NCBI RefSeq assembly: GCF_028372415.1
Contig: NC_092875.1
Location: 190,803,522 to 190,867,521, forward strand
Reading direction: 5' to 3'
Source of the DNA: Notamacropus eugenii
Taxonomy: Eukaryota > Chordata > Mammalia > Diprotodontia > Macropodidae
DNA: 64,000 nt
Below are positions 11,801 to 25,200 of the stretch, piece after piece. Numbering within the stretch: the first letter of the stretch is position 1; the number at the start of each line of letters is the position of its first letter. The notes under the pieces were generated by a model. That model was not told the origin of the DNA. It did no database searches and worked only from the letters and a program-made list of their open reading frames with translations. The position numbers were made by a program, and so were the translations under genes.

Positions 11801-12329
11801 GGAGGTTGCCATTTCAAAATTACACTCTGTTAAAGAATCCAGAAGTAAAAGTATTTGCTACAGTCTAACTGTCAGCTTGTGGTGGGGAGGAGGGAGAGGA
11901 TACAAAGATGTAGTCCTATCATCTTCCTACCATCTACTGCTTTCATAAATCAAGTGTCTTTGACAGAAGGTTGCTTCATTGTGAAACAAATGCAATGAGA
12001 AATGGGGTGACATCACAGCTGTAAGCTGCTTTGCTTTTAAAAACTCATTCCAAAGGAACCTTTCCATGAAAGATCTTTATTACTGCTTGTTACTGAGAGA
12101 AAAGCAAATGTGGGTACTGGTTAGCACAACAGTCATAAAGGGTCAGGGATCCTTATTTGCTTAAACACGTAGCAAAGGGGTCTCTCCTTTACTACACCAG
12201 GATCTTTTTCTTAAGTTTTCTTTCATAAGGAAACTATGAATGATCAATTAGGCTACCTTAAAGGAAGAAGTGTTCAATTTAATATTTAAATTAAACAAAT
12301 ATTTATGAAGTACCTACTTGCTATGTGCA

Positions 12330-12450
12330 AAGTGATAGGCAGAACCACAGAATAGACAGTGAAATGGCACTGCAGTCAAGAAGACCCAAGTGCAAATCCC
12401 AACTTTGTCATATACTGGCAGAGTATGTGACTTCCTTTGTGGTATGTTGT
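12330..12450 (+). repeat. Decayed MIR fragment
   Basis: Matches the MIR 5' half, with agaagacccaagtgcaaatc and tactggcagagtatgtgact. The 3' half is lost. Confidence 0.55.
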
Positions 12451-12687
12451 GCTTGAGGTGGCTGCCTACTCTTTCTATGCCCAATGCCAAATGCTTTTTT
12501 TAAAAAAAGTTTTTTGATGCTTTTTTTTTTAACATAATGAAAATTACACCCCTCTCTCTCACTGAACCGTCCTTTTTAACAAAGAAAAAAGACTGCTTCT
12601 GATGAGGTATACAATATTATACCCTAACAGTTTCTCACTTCTTTGATGCCCTATACATTTATATGATATAAAATAGGAACAAGATGT

Positions 12688-12690
<3 letters not shown>

Positions 12691-12718
<28 letters not shown>
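12691..12718. repeat. (CA)n microsatellite
   Basis: About 14 CA units just beyond the putative TPMT 3' end. Confidence 0.9.
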
Positions 12719-12722
<4 letters not shown>

Positions 12723-12814
12723 ATGTTAAAAGGCTAAAAAGTGTTGACATTGTATGGGGATGGTCATGTTACTATTTACAATAAAGGCTAACACTTTTCA
12801 ATTACATAGAGAAA

Positions 12815-13158
12815 ACAATTTTTCTAAAGCATTAATATTTTATTTGAAAATTTACAAGCAATAAAGACATTGAATGTGTTAAAATACAAAACTGCTTGAA
12901 CTAGATTTTGTTGGGTCATAAACTGAGGATGGGTAATTTTTTATTCCCAAATTTTGCTCAAATTAAAATATTTAATTTCAACACTGGAATCACCATAAAC
13001 ATAATAAAATGATAGCCTCTTACAAATTTCTAAAGTTATATGCACATTCCAAACAATTTTCAAAGATGTCACAAAATCACTTTTAGTCACTGAAGGAGGC
13101 AAAGATACATATAAGATTTTGGATATGTTACCAAATCTTATGCAGTTTTAATTTTCAT
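12815..13158 (-). promoter_or_regulatory. TPMT: Putative TPMT 3' UTR with poly(A) signal
   Basis: AT-rich sequence downstream of the TPMT stop. On the minus strand an AATAAA hexamer (complement of 12839-12844) lies about 315 nt after the stop and could define the transcript end near 12815. The true end is not determinable from sequence alone. Confidence 0.4.
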
Positions 13159-13271
13159 TTATTTTTCTGTAAAAAGATATAAAATCTCAATAAAGTAATC
13201 TAGTCCCCATTTTTTATGTCTTTCTTTTAAAGAATCAACCTTCTCAAGACACTGAATATTACATGTTGAGC
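13159..13271 (-). CDS. TPMT: TPMT last coding exon
   Basis: The final 113 coding nucleotides follow a TTGTTCCAG acceptor. They encode [20 protein letters not shown] and end in LYLFTEK, TAA at 13161-13159. R226 and Y240 are kept. A hexamer AATAAA (complement of 13158-13163) overlaps the stop codon; because it lies in the coding end it is unlikely to be the main polyadenylation signal. Confidence 0.95.
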
Positions 13272-16200
13272 CTGGAACAAGAAAAAAAAGACTGAAGCTT
13301 AATATTGTGAGGGATGATGCATTCATTCACTCTTCATGACAAACAGAACACAGAGAAACATCACATAAAAAAGACATGGTTCTTGCTCTCAGGGAGCATA
13401 GTCTAGTAACTGGTTAATTATTTTTAAAAATCTCATCTGCTTGTACTGCCATGTTTCCAATGTCTTTTAAATCATGTTTGCCAGAGTAATCTCAATGAAA
13501 CAAGGGAATTACCAGTGGCAAAACCTTAATTGTGATTTCTCAAATGTCTTTTACATACACATAAATAGGAGATATTTGGTAAACTCCACAGCAAAAATAA
13601 AAACTTTTTTAAATGGATGGTTTCATTATTTTATATTACATACATTTCTAGATTCTTAGAGGCATTATAGACTAGTTGAGAAAAAAACTGTACTGTCACT
13701 AACTATGCAACCTTGTACAAATAATAACTCTCTTGAGATTTAGTTGCCTCATCTACAAAATGGGGGGTAATAAAACTTGTTCTAGTTACCTCACAGGGTA
13801 CTATGAGAGTCTTATTAGAGTCACTATATCTGAATGTAATAAACTTCTATGAAATGCTACAATACTTAACATGACACTGTTATTATTCTGACAGTGAACT
13901 GACAGTCTAACAGAATTAGTTGTTGAATTTTTTTTAAAGAAAACTATATATATAATTTGGTAACTCACCAAACAAACTTTTAACTTCACTGTCAGGGACA
14001 TAAAATGGTGGACCTAAAGGAAAAATATGAGAGAAATACAGTGAAAAGAAATGAAATTCTCTCAATTCTAAAAAGTAACAAGCTACTTTTTCATTTCATT
14101 TATTACACACAAACCCCAACTTTCCAAATAAGTGAGAATACTCAAAGAAATAAAATGAATGCTCCCTCCTCCATGTTACTTCCAAAGAATGGAATTTCAC
14201 TGGAAATGAATTCATAGTGCTTCCTGCTATTCCTACTTTGTAAAGGTAGGGAAAATGGGTACGGGGAAGCTATGCTAGGGCAGGAATATAATAAGACATG
14301 TTCCATAGAATATCTAATAATTTTCTGGATGTACTCCTGGATGTACATGCGTAACACTTTGCCCTCCGGCATAACATTCCTAGAAAAAACTTTCTACCCT
14401 GTACTGTTTTTTGGCTACCTTCTATATTCTTATAAAACCACAGCATTGTAACAAATTTTACATGCATAGAATCTGTTTCCATTCAAATAATGTAGTTATT
14501 TATAGGCATTAAGTCTTGTTTTAAGATAAATTATGATGAATGTGTGATTCTCAAAATGGAAAAGAAACAAAATGCACCTTGTTCCACAAATAGGACTAAC
14601 AAGAGCATAACTAATAATTAACTTGAAATTTTTCCCACGTCAAAAACACGAACCATTTTTCCCCCACACTCTTCTGGAAAACTGCATTAGCCATGTGGAT
14701 AGTTAAACTTTAAAATTCAATCAGGCCAAATAAAACAAGGACAAAAATAAATACCCTTCTACAAATTCAAAAGAAAGACAGTAATGTATTCTTTAGGCAG
14801 GGAGGTATTAGGTGGAAACCAAAACCATTTTGGTTTGCTGACAAATTCAATCACAAGGTAAATTAAAAAGTTAAATCATACAAGCCTGGAAATCAAACAA
14901 TAGCAAAATGTTGGAACACTCCCTACCTAGAACACCTTTTTAACTGCTCCTAGTCCATACTTTCTCCACCCTCATGATAGTGAGCATCCACAAGTATTCA
15001 CAAGGAAAATAGACCATGAATGTAGAAATGTGTCACACCCATCATTGGGCAGAATAGTCTCTCCCTTCCTCAAGTCCAAAAGTTCATGTAAGCTCTCTTT
15101 TCTGTAAATATACAAGGCTATAAATCCTGTTCCACACAGACACTTTTCCAGTCTGATGTGACACTGAACAAAAAAGATGATAAGCTAATGGAAAAATTAC
15201 CTTTTTGAATACATCACATTTTCATACAAATTATGTTATTCTTTTTTCAAATTTTTAAAAATTCTATTTTATGTTTAGTACCAAATTCTCTCCTTAACTC
15301 TGCCTCATCCATTGAGAAAACCAAGAAAAATAGAACCCATTACAAATATGTATAGTCTAGTAAAGCAAATTTCCATATTAGCCATGATCAAAAAAAAAGA
15401 AGGCAAGAAGAAGAAATGGGAGAAAATATACTTTTGTGAAAAGGTAAATATCATCTTTCATCACGAATTGTTAGAATAGTGGTTGGTTACTGTGTTGATC
15501 AGAGTTACTAAGTCTTTCAAAGATGTTTATCTTTACAATATTGCTGTTACTTTATAAATTGTTCTTCTGGTTCTGCTCATTTCCTTCTGCATCTGTTCAT
15601 AGAGGTCCTCCCTGGTCTTCCTGAAATCATCCCCTTCATCATTTCTTGCAGCATAATGGTATTCCATCGCATTCATATATGATAACTTACTTATTCAGTC
15701 ATTCTGTAATTTTTAAGTATTCCCCTCAGTTTCCAATTCATTGCCACCACAGAGTTGCTATAAATAAAAAGGATATATAAATCTTTTTCCTTCTTTCTTT
15801 GACCTTTTTGGGGTACATGCCCAGTAGCAGTGTTGATGGGTCAACAGGTATGCACAGCTTAATAGCTTCTATAAGGACTATGTATTCACTTTACCAGTTA
15901 GAATTATTTTAACTTACACTAAGGATTCCAATCAGATAAATGTAGTAAAAACCATTCTCTTAGTTTTATAACTCATTATTTTAAAGAGTGTCAGATTTGT
16001 AAGAGGGGAAGGGCATAGAATCTAGAACCAAAAAACTATGGATTCTAGACCTGTATCTATCAATTTCTTCGCAGGTGTATGACCGTAGCCATAACAATTT
16101 CTCTTTTGAGTTTAATTTTTCTCATTTCCAATTATGAATAATTATACTTCCACATGGTTGTAGTGAGGAATTCATTTATAAACTCTTAAACACTAATTTG

Positions 16201-19200
16201 ATGAGTTTCTTATTATTTGGAATTTTAGAAAATACCTGAAAATTTAGTTGAATCATATGAAAAAGTAGACAGGAGATAGTGAAAACCTTTTTCCAACAGA
16301 GACAACAGTAAGTTGGCATAGCTAAAAAAGAAAACAAAAAATTATATTACTTTTCTTTGCAAAGCAAAAGCCAAAATATCTCATACACAACCATTTTATA
16401 AAGATAGAAAGACAGGGTAAAGGTAAGTGCTAAAATGTATCGTACAGACCAAAAGCTGTAAGAATTTAGGGAAGGGAAAAATCAAGATTTGGTTAGTATG
16501 GTTTAAGACTCATTCTAACAAAGTAAAACCAGACCTTTCCCAAAATTTAAAAAACAATTTCTTATAAAATGAAAATCTACTCAAAGCATCTAAATTTGCC
16601 AATTTTTTGGTTAATGTTTCAATACAAGGCATTATTATCAAGAAAGTTTAAAGAAAAACTTGTGAGGTTCCTATTATAGGGGACAACGAATTTTCATAAT
16701 GAGAAATGGGGTTTGTAGTCCTAATCAGATCAGCATCACAGAACTCATAGAAGTCTGAGAGAGGAAGGTTTTATAACCTTATTTTAGTACTAGGAGTCAT
16801 AATAGAAAACATGCTAATACTTGGACACACACATATCCAAACAGAAATGTAGTCAAAGAATAGATTTGATTGGATTGGATTTGATGCGATTTATTTAAGC
16901 ACCTTTCAGTAGTTTAAAATGAAATTTTTTTTTCAGTTACCAAAAATCAATTTTCTCTCCATTTTACCTCTCACCCCCATCACTGGGGGGACAAAAAACA
17001 AAAGAAAAAGAAAACCTTCATGAAAAAGATACATAGTCAAACAAAAGGAATTCCTCCACTGGCCGTGTCCCAAATAAATGTGCTCATTCTCTACCTTGAT
17101 CTCCCTACCTATCCATTAGAAGGTGCGTAACATGCTTCATTATTGGTGCTCTAGAGTGATAATAGTGTATTACATAGTCAAAGTTCTTATGTACACCTAT
17201 GTTTGAAGTAATAGGCAAAGCACTAGGCAAAGAAACTTGCCCTCAAGGAGATTAGGTTCTACTGAGGAATAAAACAGATACACGAAGAAATACAAAGTGA
17301 TTTGAGGGCAGTGAGGACAATTGGCAGTGGAGTGGGCAGCTAGGTTCAGGAAAGGCTTTGCATAGAAACTTTGGAGGAAGATAAAAATTTTGAGAGATAG
17401 CTACAAAGTCTGGTAGGGCATTCCAGAAATGTTTAAGACCTAGGTGGGTTTGGCTGAACAATCTCACATATCTATTCCCCTTTCTCCATTCAATAAACCC
17501 CTAGCCTAGTTCAGACCCTTGTCATATCCCATTTAGGTTACTGTAATTGTTTCCTAATTGATCTGATTTTACCCTCTCCCCTCTCTAATTCATTTTGCAC
17601 ATAGGTGCCAAAATAATCTTAGTAAAAACCTCTTTAGTCTGCTTAAGAATCTTCAGTGGCTCTTGTCTCTAGGATAAAGAGGAAGGGAATAAACAATTAT
17701 GTGGTACCTACTATGTGCCAGGCACTGTACCAAACATGTTTTATAAATGTTATTTCATTTGATCCTCAGTGTGGCACTTGAGACCAATTTGGCAACATAT
17801 TTATTATAATATGGCTACATATTTAATTTAATACATATTACTTCACATCACTCCCCTATGTATAAACTCTTTGCTCTGGCCAAACAATCCTACATACTGT
17901 TTATATGCCCTCCCTCCATGGCTTTGAACAGCAGGCTGTCCACAATTCCTGCAATGCAATCCCTCTTCACCTCCACTTTTCAGAATCCTTTAGTATCTTT
18001 TAAGGCACATGTACTATCTCCTTTGAGAGGCATTTATTGATCCCCCTATCTATTAGCTTTCTTTCCCTCTGCATATTGTCTTGTAATTTTAGTTATCTGT
18101 TTACATGCTGTATTCCTTGAAGAATATAAGCTCCTCACAGGCAGAATATGATTTTATTTTCATTTTTACCTCTGTCTTCCCTTTTAATTGAACTTTTGTC
18201 TACCCATTTTTACCACTGTCTACCTTACACAATGCCTTACACATAGTAGATGTTCAATAGATGTTCTGCAAAATGAAATAAGCTGTAACAACAGAACAGT
18301 CCTAGATAGTGGTATATGTTAACGTCAAGTTGAGGAGATGTATTTTATCGTAGAGGAAAGTCAGGCCGAAGCTTTGCCCTAGGAAAATTATTTTTAGCAG
18401 GCATATGGAGTATGGACTGGAGAAGGCAGAGACCTGGTAGCCATCATCTTTCTTGCTACTAGGTTTGAGTTTAGGGTTTTTTTGGGGGGGAGGAAGGAGG
18501 GAAGGGTTTACAGGGAGGCAATAGGGACCTAAGAAATCAAGATGAAAGGGTAGTTTATAGAATAAGCAGAATTTTGGTTTCCAGATAAAAACTTAAGAAA
18601 AGGGTTTCCTCATCCTTTGTAAAGAATACAATGTATACATGATCTAATAATATGAAAAGTAATATCAAAAATAAATAAGAGGATAAAGGAAGTATTACCT
18701 TTCAGATATGTGCATAGGGGAAGAGTTCATGACTAAATAAATAGAGAGGATCATGCAAGCTAAACTGGCAATTTTGGTTACATAAAATTAGGAAGTTTTT
18801 GCCCAAACAAATCTAACACAGTCAAAATGAGAAGAGAAACAAATTCACTGGGAAAAAAATCTTTGTACGAAGTTTCTCTGATAAGTCTCATATCCAAACA
18901 TACATGGAAAAAGTTTCTTTGTCAAAGGTCTCATTTCTAAGATGCATATGGAACTGATTCAAATTTGTAAGACTAATAGACATTCCCCAAGAGGTAAGTA
19001 CCCCAAAGTGCCCAAAGAGATATGAACAGGAAATTTTCAAAGAAATTCAAGATAAAAACAATCTTATAAAAACGCCAAAAATCATTAATGGAGAAATGAA
19101 AATTAAAGCAATTTTTAGATTCCACTTCACACCCATCAGATTAGCAAGGAGAACAAAAGAGGGAAATGACAACTCTTAGACGGACTAGGGGAAAACAGAT

Positions 19201-22200
19201 ATACCAGTATACTGTTGGGTGGAGCTATGAATTGCCCTACCCATTCTAGAAAGCAATTTGGAATTATACTGCCGAAGTTACTAAGCTGTATATACCCTTT
19301 GATTCAAGTATAATTCCAATAGGTTTATACTTCACATAGATCAAAAAGGGAAAGGTTAGTTAAGTGTACAAAAAAATATAGCAGCTCTTTAGCAACCAAG
19401 GGAATTTCCTCCTGTTGGGGAACAGTTAAACAAATTGTGGTACATGAATGCAATGGAATATTATTGTGTCACAAGAAATGACAAAATAGATAATTTCAAA
19501 GAAAACTGCAAAGGCCTATAAGCTGATGCAGAGTAGAATGAATAGAACTTGGAGAACAATTTATACAATGATTACAATATGCAATTTCAATATTATGACA
19601 GCATTAAGAGAAAAACTTTAAAAAGATTTTAGAATTTTAATCAACACCATGATAAATCATGCATTCAAAAGACTGAAAATGAGACATGCCATCACTTCCT
19701 GACAGACAGGTGTAGAAAGAGACATACATTTTTGGACATGGTCAGTCTGGGAAGTTGTTTAACCATGCAGCTATCTAATGAGGACTCTATTTTTTTATGT
19801 CTAAAAAAAATATGTTCAATGGGAGATCAGGAATAAAGGAGGGGACAATTAATGGAAGAAAAACAAAAAGGTATTTATACTATAACACACTTATTTCAAT
19901 ATAATTTACTTCTATGCTTCAGTGTGGCTCTGAATTAAAACGTAGGCAATGAACCACATTACCCAAAAAATACAGTGTATTATATTGCTACCAACAAAAA
20001 CAAAAAACCTATTTCAATGCAATGTGTTAATAGGGTAGGACTGCCATTAAACTGTTATTGGAAATGAATATTTATTTTAAAAAGATGTCAAATGCATAGG
20101 ATTTAAAATGGATACTACTTGTATTTTTATGTCACTGCATTTCGAAGAGACATGCTAGGCAATTAAAAAATAAAATATATAAAGGTAACCAAAACATTTG
20201 GAAGTGGATGCAAAAAAAGAAATTTTGATACAACAAAATTAAATTCAATATTCATGTAAACTCAAATTGCTTCATATAAGGTCCTTTATTAGTCATACAT
20301 GAAGATATTCGTGTTTGTTTGTTAAATTCATAATAAAAAAAATTTTTAAGCTTGAAAAGAAAAGAAATTCAGTAGAGGATAGTCATATGAGATGAACCTG
20401 CAAAGAATGGATGGCATCTGACTCTGGCAGACAAACAAGTGTGAATTTTACTTGCTAGGCAACAGAGAGCCACCTAAGAGTTTGGAGTAGAGGAGTACCC
20501 TAAGGAAGATAAATCTAGCTACAGAATGAAAGGTGGTTTGGAGAACAAAGAGAGTGGAGGGCAGAAGTCCTGGGAAGAAGCAACTCAGATGGTCCAGGTA
20601 TAGTAATGAATGAGGGACTGCCCCTAAAGCAGAGACAGTGGGAAAAAGAGAGGAAAGAAGAGACACAAGAGGTAATTAACTCAATAAGCTGACAAACTGA
20701 TATTCTGCAACTTCATATCATGATTTCAAAAATGAGAAAAAATTTTTCTACTGTTTTATAATAAGAAATCTGTTAACTAACATTCAGCAAATGGACAAAT
20801 TTTGGATATATTTCCAGAATAGAGTACTTGCAAACACAATGCATTAGGAAGACAATGGGTCTCTGTCACTCTTTTTTTTTTAATTTAACTTTTAACATTT
20901 ATTTTCACAAAATTTTGGGTTACAAATTTTCTCCCCTTTTCTCCCCCCCCCCAAACCCAAGCATTCTAGTTGCCCCTGTGACCAATCTGCTCTCTCCTCT
21001 CTCCTCCCTCCCTGCCCTTGTCTCCGTCTTCTCTTTTGTTCTGTAGGGCCAGATAGGTTTCTTAACCCCTTAACCTGTATTTCTTATTTCCCAGTGGTAA
21101 GAACATTACATTTGATCCTAACACTTTGAGTTCCAACTTCTTTAGCTCCCTCCCTCTCCACCCCTTCCCCTTGGAAGACAAGCAATTCAATATAGGCCAA
21201 ATCTGTGTAGTTTTGCAAATGATTTCCATACTAGTTGTGTTGTATGGGACTAACTATATTTCCCTCCATCCTATCCTGTCCCCCATTACTTCTATTCTCT
21301 TAAGATCCTTTCCCTCCCCATGAGTGTCGGCCTCGGATTGCATTCTCCTCCCCATGCCCTCCCCTCCATCCCCCCCCCCACCCTGCTTGTGCCCCTGTCC
21401 CCCACTCTCCTGTATTATGAGATAGGTTTTCCTATCAAAATGATTCCTTTCGTGGAATGTGATGAGAGTAGACCTTATGTTTTTCTCTTGCCTCCCCTCT
21501 TTATCCCTCCACTAATAAGTCTTTTGCTTGCCTCTTTTATGAGACATAGTTTGCCCCATTCAGCTTCTCCCTTTCTCCTCCCAATATTTCTCTCTCACTG
21601 CTTGATTTCATTTTTTTTTAAGATATGATCCCATCCTCTTCAAATCACTCTGTGCACTCTGTCTCTATGTATGTGTGCGTGTGTGCATGTGTGTGTGTGT
21701 AATCCCACCCAGTACCCAGATACTGAAATGTTTCAAGAGTTACAAATATTGTCTTTCCATGTAGGAATGTAAACAGTTCAACTTTAGTAAGTCCCTTATG
21801 ACTTCTCTTTGCTGTTCACCTTTTCATGGTTCTCTTCATTCTTGTGTTAGAAAGTCAAATTTTCTTTCTAGCTCTGGTCTTTTCATCAAGAAAATTTGAA
21901 AATCCTCTATTTCATTGAAAGACCATTTCTTCTCCTGAAGTATTATACTCAGTTTTGCTGGGTAGGTGATTCTTGGTTTTAGTCCTAGTTCCTTTGACTT
22001 CTGGAATATCCTATTCCATTCCCTTCGATCCCTTAATGTAGAGGGTGCTAGATCTTGTGTTATCCTGATTGTATTTCCACAATATTTGAATTGTTTCTTT
22101 CTAGCTGCTTGCAATATTTTCTCTTTCACCTGGGAATTCTGGAATTTGGCCACAATGTTCCTAGGAGTTTCTCTTTTTGGATCTCTTTCATGCGGTGTTC

Positions 22201-25200
22201 TGCGGATTCCTTGAATATTTATTTTGCCCTCTGGTTCTAGAATCTCAGGGCAGTTTTCCTTGATAATTTCATGGAAGATGATGTCTAGGCTCTTCTTTTG
22301 ATCATGGTTTTCAGGTAGTCCCAGAATTTTTACATTGTCTCTCCTGATTCTATTTTCCAGGTCAGTTGTTTTTCCAATAAGATATTTCACATTATCTTCC
22401 ATTTTTCCAATCTTCTCACTATGTTCTGTGATATCTGTCTTTCTCATAAAGTCCTTAGCGTCCATCTGTACCATTCCAGTTTTGAAAGATCTATTTTCTT
22501 CAGTGAGCTTTTGAATCTCCTTTTCCATTTGGCTAATTCTGCTTTTGAAAGCATTCTTCTCCTCATTGGCTTTTTGAACCTCTTTTGCCAATTGAGTTAG
22601 GCTAGTTTTCAAGGTGTTAATTTCTTCAACATTTTTTTGGTTCTCCTTTAGCAGGGAGCTGATCTGCTTTTCATGCTTCTCTTTCATCCCTCTCATTTCT
22701 CTTCCCAGTTTTTCCTCCACCTCTCTAACTTGATTTTCAAAATTCTTTTTGAGCTCTTCCATGGCCTGAGCCCATTGGGTGGGCTGGGGCACAGAATCCT
22801 TGATTTCTGTGTCTTTGCCTGATGGTAAGCATTGTTCTTCCTCATCAGAAAGGAAGGGAGGAAGTGTCTTTTCTCCAAAAAAGTACCCTTCAATAGTTTT
22901 ATTTCTTTTCCCTTTTCTGGGCATTCTCTCCAGCCAGTGGCTTGACCTCTGAATATTCTCCTCACACCTCACCTCCTGATCCTCCCAGCCAGCGTTTGGG
23001 GACTGAGATTCAAATGCTGCTTCCAGCCTTAGGGCTTTTGGCGGGGGCAGGGCTGCTATTCAGTGTGAGAATTAAGTTCAGATGGTCAGGTTGGGGCAGG
23101 GCCGCCTCTCAGGCTCAGTTCCCCCGGGGGGGGGGGGGGGGGGGTTATGCACAGACCTTCCACAATGGATCCAGGCTCCCGCCCACTTGGGGAGCCCCTG
23201 TCTGCAGCCGCCTCTCAGCTTCTATCTCCCGGGGGGGGGGGCCGAGCCATGGGGACACCCCCCTCCCCTCTCGACCTGCCAAAGAGACTCTCTCACCGAC
23301 CCTCGTCACCTGTGGGTGGGGGGGCTTGTGCCGCCACTGGATATCCCGTCCCTGAAGCCTGCTCGGATCTGTACCTCTCGGAGCCCCGGCTGCCGCAGGT
23401 CTGGACTGGGCTCCGCGTCTGCAGCGCGACGGACCTTTTGTGAGAGGTTTGCAGGTCCCTCTGTGGGTGGAGGGACCCGTGTGGCCGCTGGAGATCCCGT
23501 CTCCGTAGCCCGCTCGGATCTTTTCCTCACGGTGTCGCGGCTGCTGCAGGGCTGCCCTCTGCTCCCAGTCCCGGCGCCCAGTCCACAGCGCGAAGGACCC
23601 CCTGCGAGAGGTTTGCAGGTCTCTCCGGAACAGAAATCTCCCTCGCTCCAATATTCCGTGGCCTCTGGGTGCAGAATTCGCCGTGAGTTACTCCCCTCTA
23701 GCCGTTCTGTGGGTTGTGGGTTCGGAGCTATGTGTATGTGCGTCTTTCTACTCCGCCATCTTGGCTCCGCCTCCTCTGTCACTCTTTAAATATTCCTTGA
23801 TGACTTAAAGAGAACCTACAGGTACGGAAGGTCTCCTTTGCTATTTTGTTTTAATTAATGTAAGATTTTTATTACATTAAAGTTCCAAACTGTCTCCCTC
23901 CCTCCTCACCCTGCACTAGAAAAGGCCAGTTGATTTGAATATTCATAATACGCAGAATACATTAGTTGTTCAGCTTTTCTTTGAGAAGTGCTGTTGTTAC
24001 TGTGTACAACATTCTCTTGGTTCTGCACATTTTACTCTTCATTATTTCATGCACGTCTTTCCATTTTTCCTAAAATTAACCTGCTCATCATTTGTTACAG
24101 CACAATATCCAGTCACAATCACATACCACAACTTGTTTAGCCATTCCCCAACTGATGGACATCCCCTTAATTTCCAATTCTTTGCCACCATAAGGAGAGC
24201 TGCTATAAATATTTTAGAGCGTGTAAGTTCTTTTCCTTTTTCTCTGATCACCTTGGAAAACAGATCGGTTTTGCTGGGTCACTTTTATAACTCTTTGGGC
24301 ATAATTCCAGACTACTCTCCAAAATGGTTGGAGCAGTTCACAGTTCTGCCAACAGTGTATTTGCGTCCCAATTTTCTAACATCCCCTCCAACATTTGTCA
24401 TTTCTTCCTTCTATTGTTTTAGCCAATCTGATAGGTGTGAGATGATATCTCAAAGTTGTTTTACTTTGCATTTCTCTGATCAATAATGATTTAAAACACT
24501 TTTTTATGACCATACATACCACTTTTTTTCCTTTATCAAAAAACTGCCTGTTCATATCCTTTGACCATTTATCAAAAGAGGAACAACTCATATTCTTATA
24601 AATTTGACAAAGTTCTTTATATATTTGAGATCAGACCTTTATCTGAAAAAATATCTATCAAATTTCCCCTCCCCCAATTTTCTGCTTCTAATCCTGGCTA
24701 CACTGCTTTTATTTGTACAAAACCTTTTTAATTTAATGTAATCAAAATTATACACTATATCTCACAATGTTCTCTCTTATTTATTCATAAATTCTTCTCT
24801 AGTCCATAAGTCTGACAGATGAGATGTTACATGTTCTTCTAATTTACATATATCTTTGTTATTTTCTAGAGCAGTTGTGTCTTTGGCAGCAGGAAAACGG
24901 TTAGCTTTGTCAAGTTTACAGCAGGTCATCCTCTAGTTTCTTTAGAATTCTTTAGAATCAACTAGGAAATAATCCTTCAAATGTGAAGATGTGATTTCTT
25001 CCTAAAAGAGAATGTTTGTACTTCATTCTCTCCCTTTTCTCTCCTCAGCAACTTTCATAGCTGTTAAGTTCTACAGTCATACCGGTCATGGCCTTGACCA
25101 TTAATGCTGTCCTATCATCTTGGAAAAGAAGAAGGAGTCTTGACAGCAGTGAGGAATTTTACTAATGCAATATATTTCTTTTTGTGTAGGCACAAAGGTT

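Larger units (their letters stand above)
20875..23773 (-). mobile_element. HAL1-like element, copy B, near full length, ORF1 open
   Basis: A 2.9-kb element flanked by the 14-bp duplication ctctgtcactcttt (20861-20874 and 23774-23787). On its own strand it starts gcggagccaagatggcggag and has a CpG-rich 5' region with two monomer-like units, an uninterrupted ORF1 and about 0.95 kb of 3' UTR with a GT/AC run and A tail. No ORF2 is present. It lies in the 11-kb TPMT intron, in the same orientation as TPMT. Confidence 0.9.

Noticed and set aside
1-13158. Possible NHLRC1 gene, which neighbours TPMT in human
   Set aside because: NHLRC1 is a single-exon gene of nearly 400 codons; no open frame of that size or with RING/NHL features is present.
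21966-22214. Plus-strand open frames opposite HAL1 ORF1 (also at 56010-56258 and 6980-7228)
   Set aside because: They are antisense shadows of ORF1 and recur only because the ORF1 sequence recurs.
23082-23789. Overlapping long open frames in the GC-rich 5' region of HAL1 copy B (both strands)
   Set aside because: They lie in element noncoding 5' sequence, recur in copies C and D because the DNA is related, and show no protein family features.
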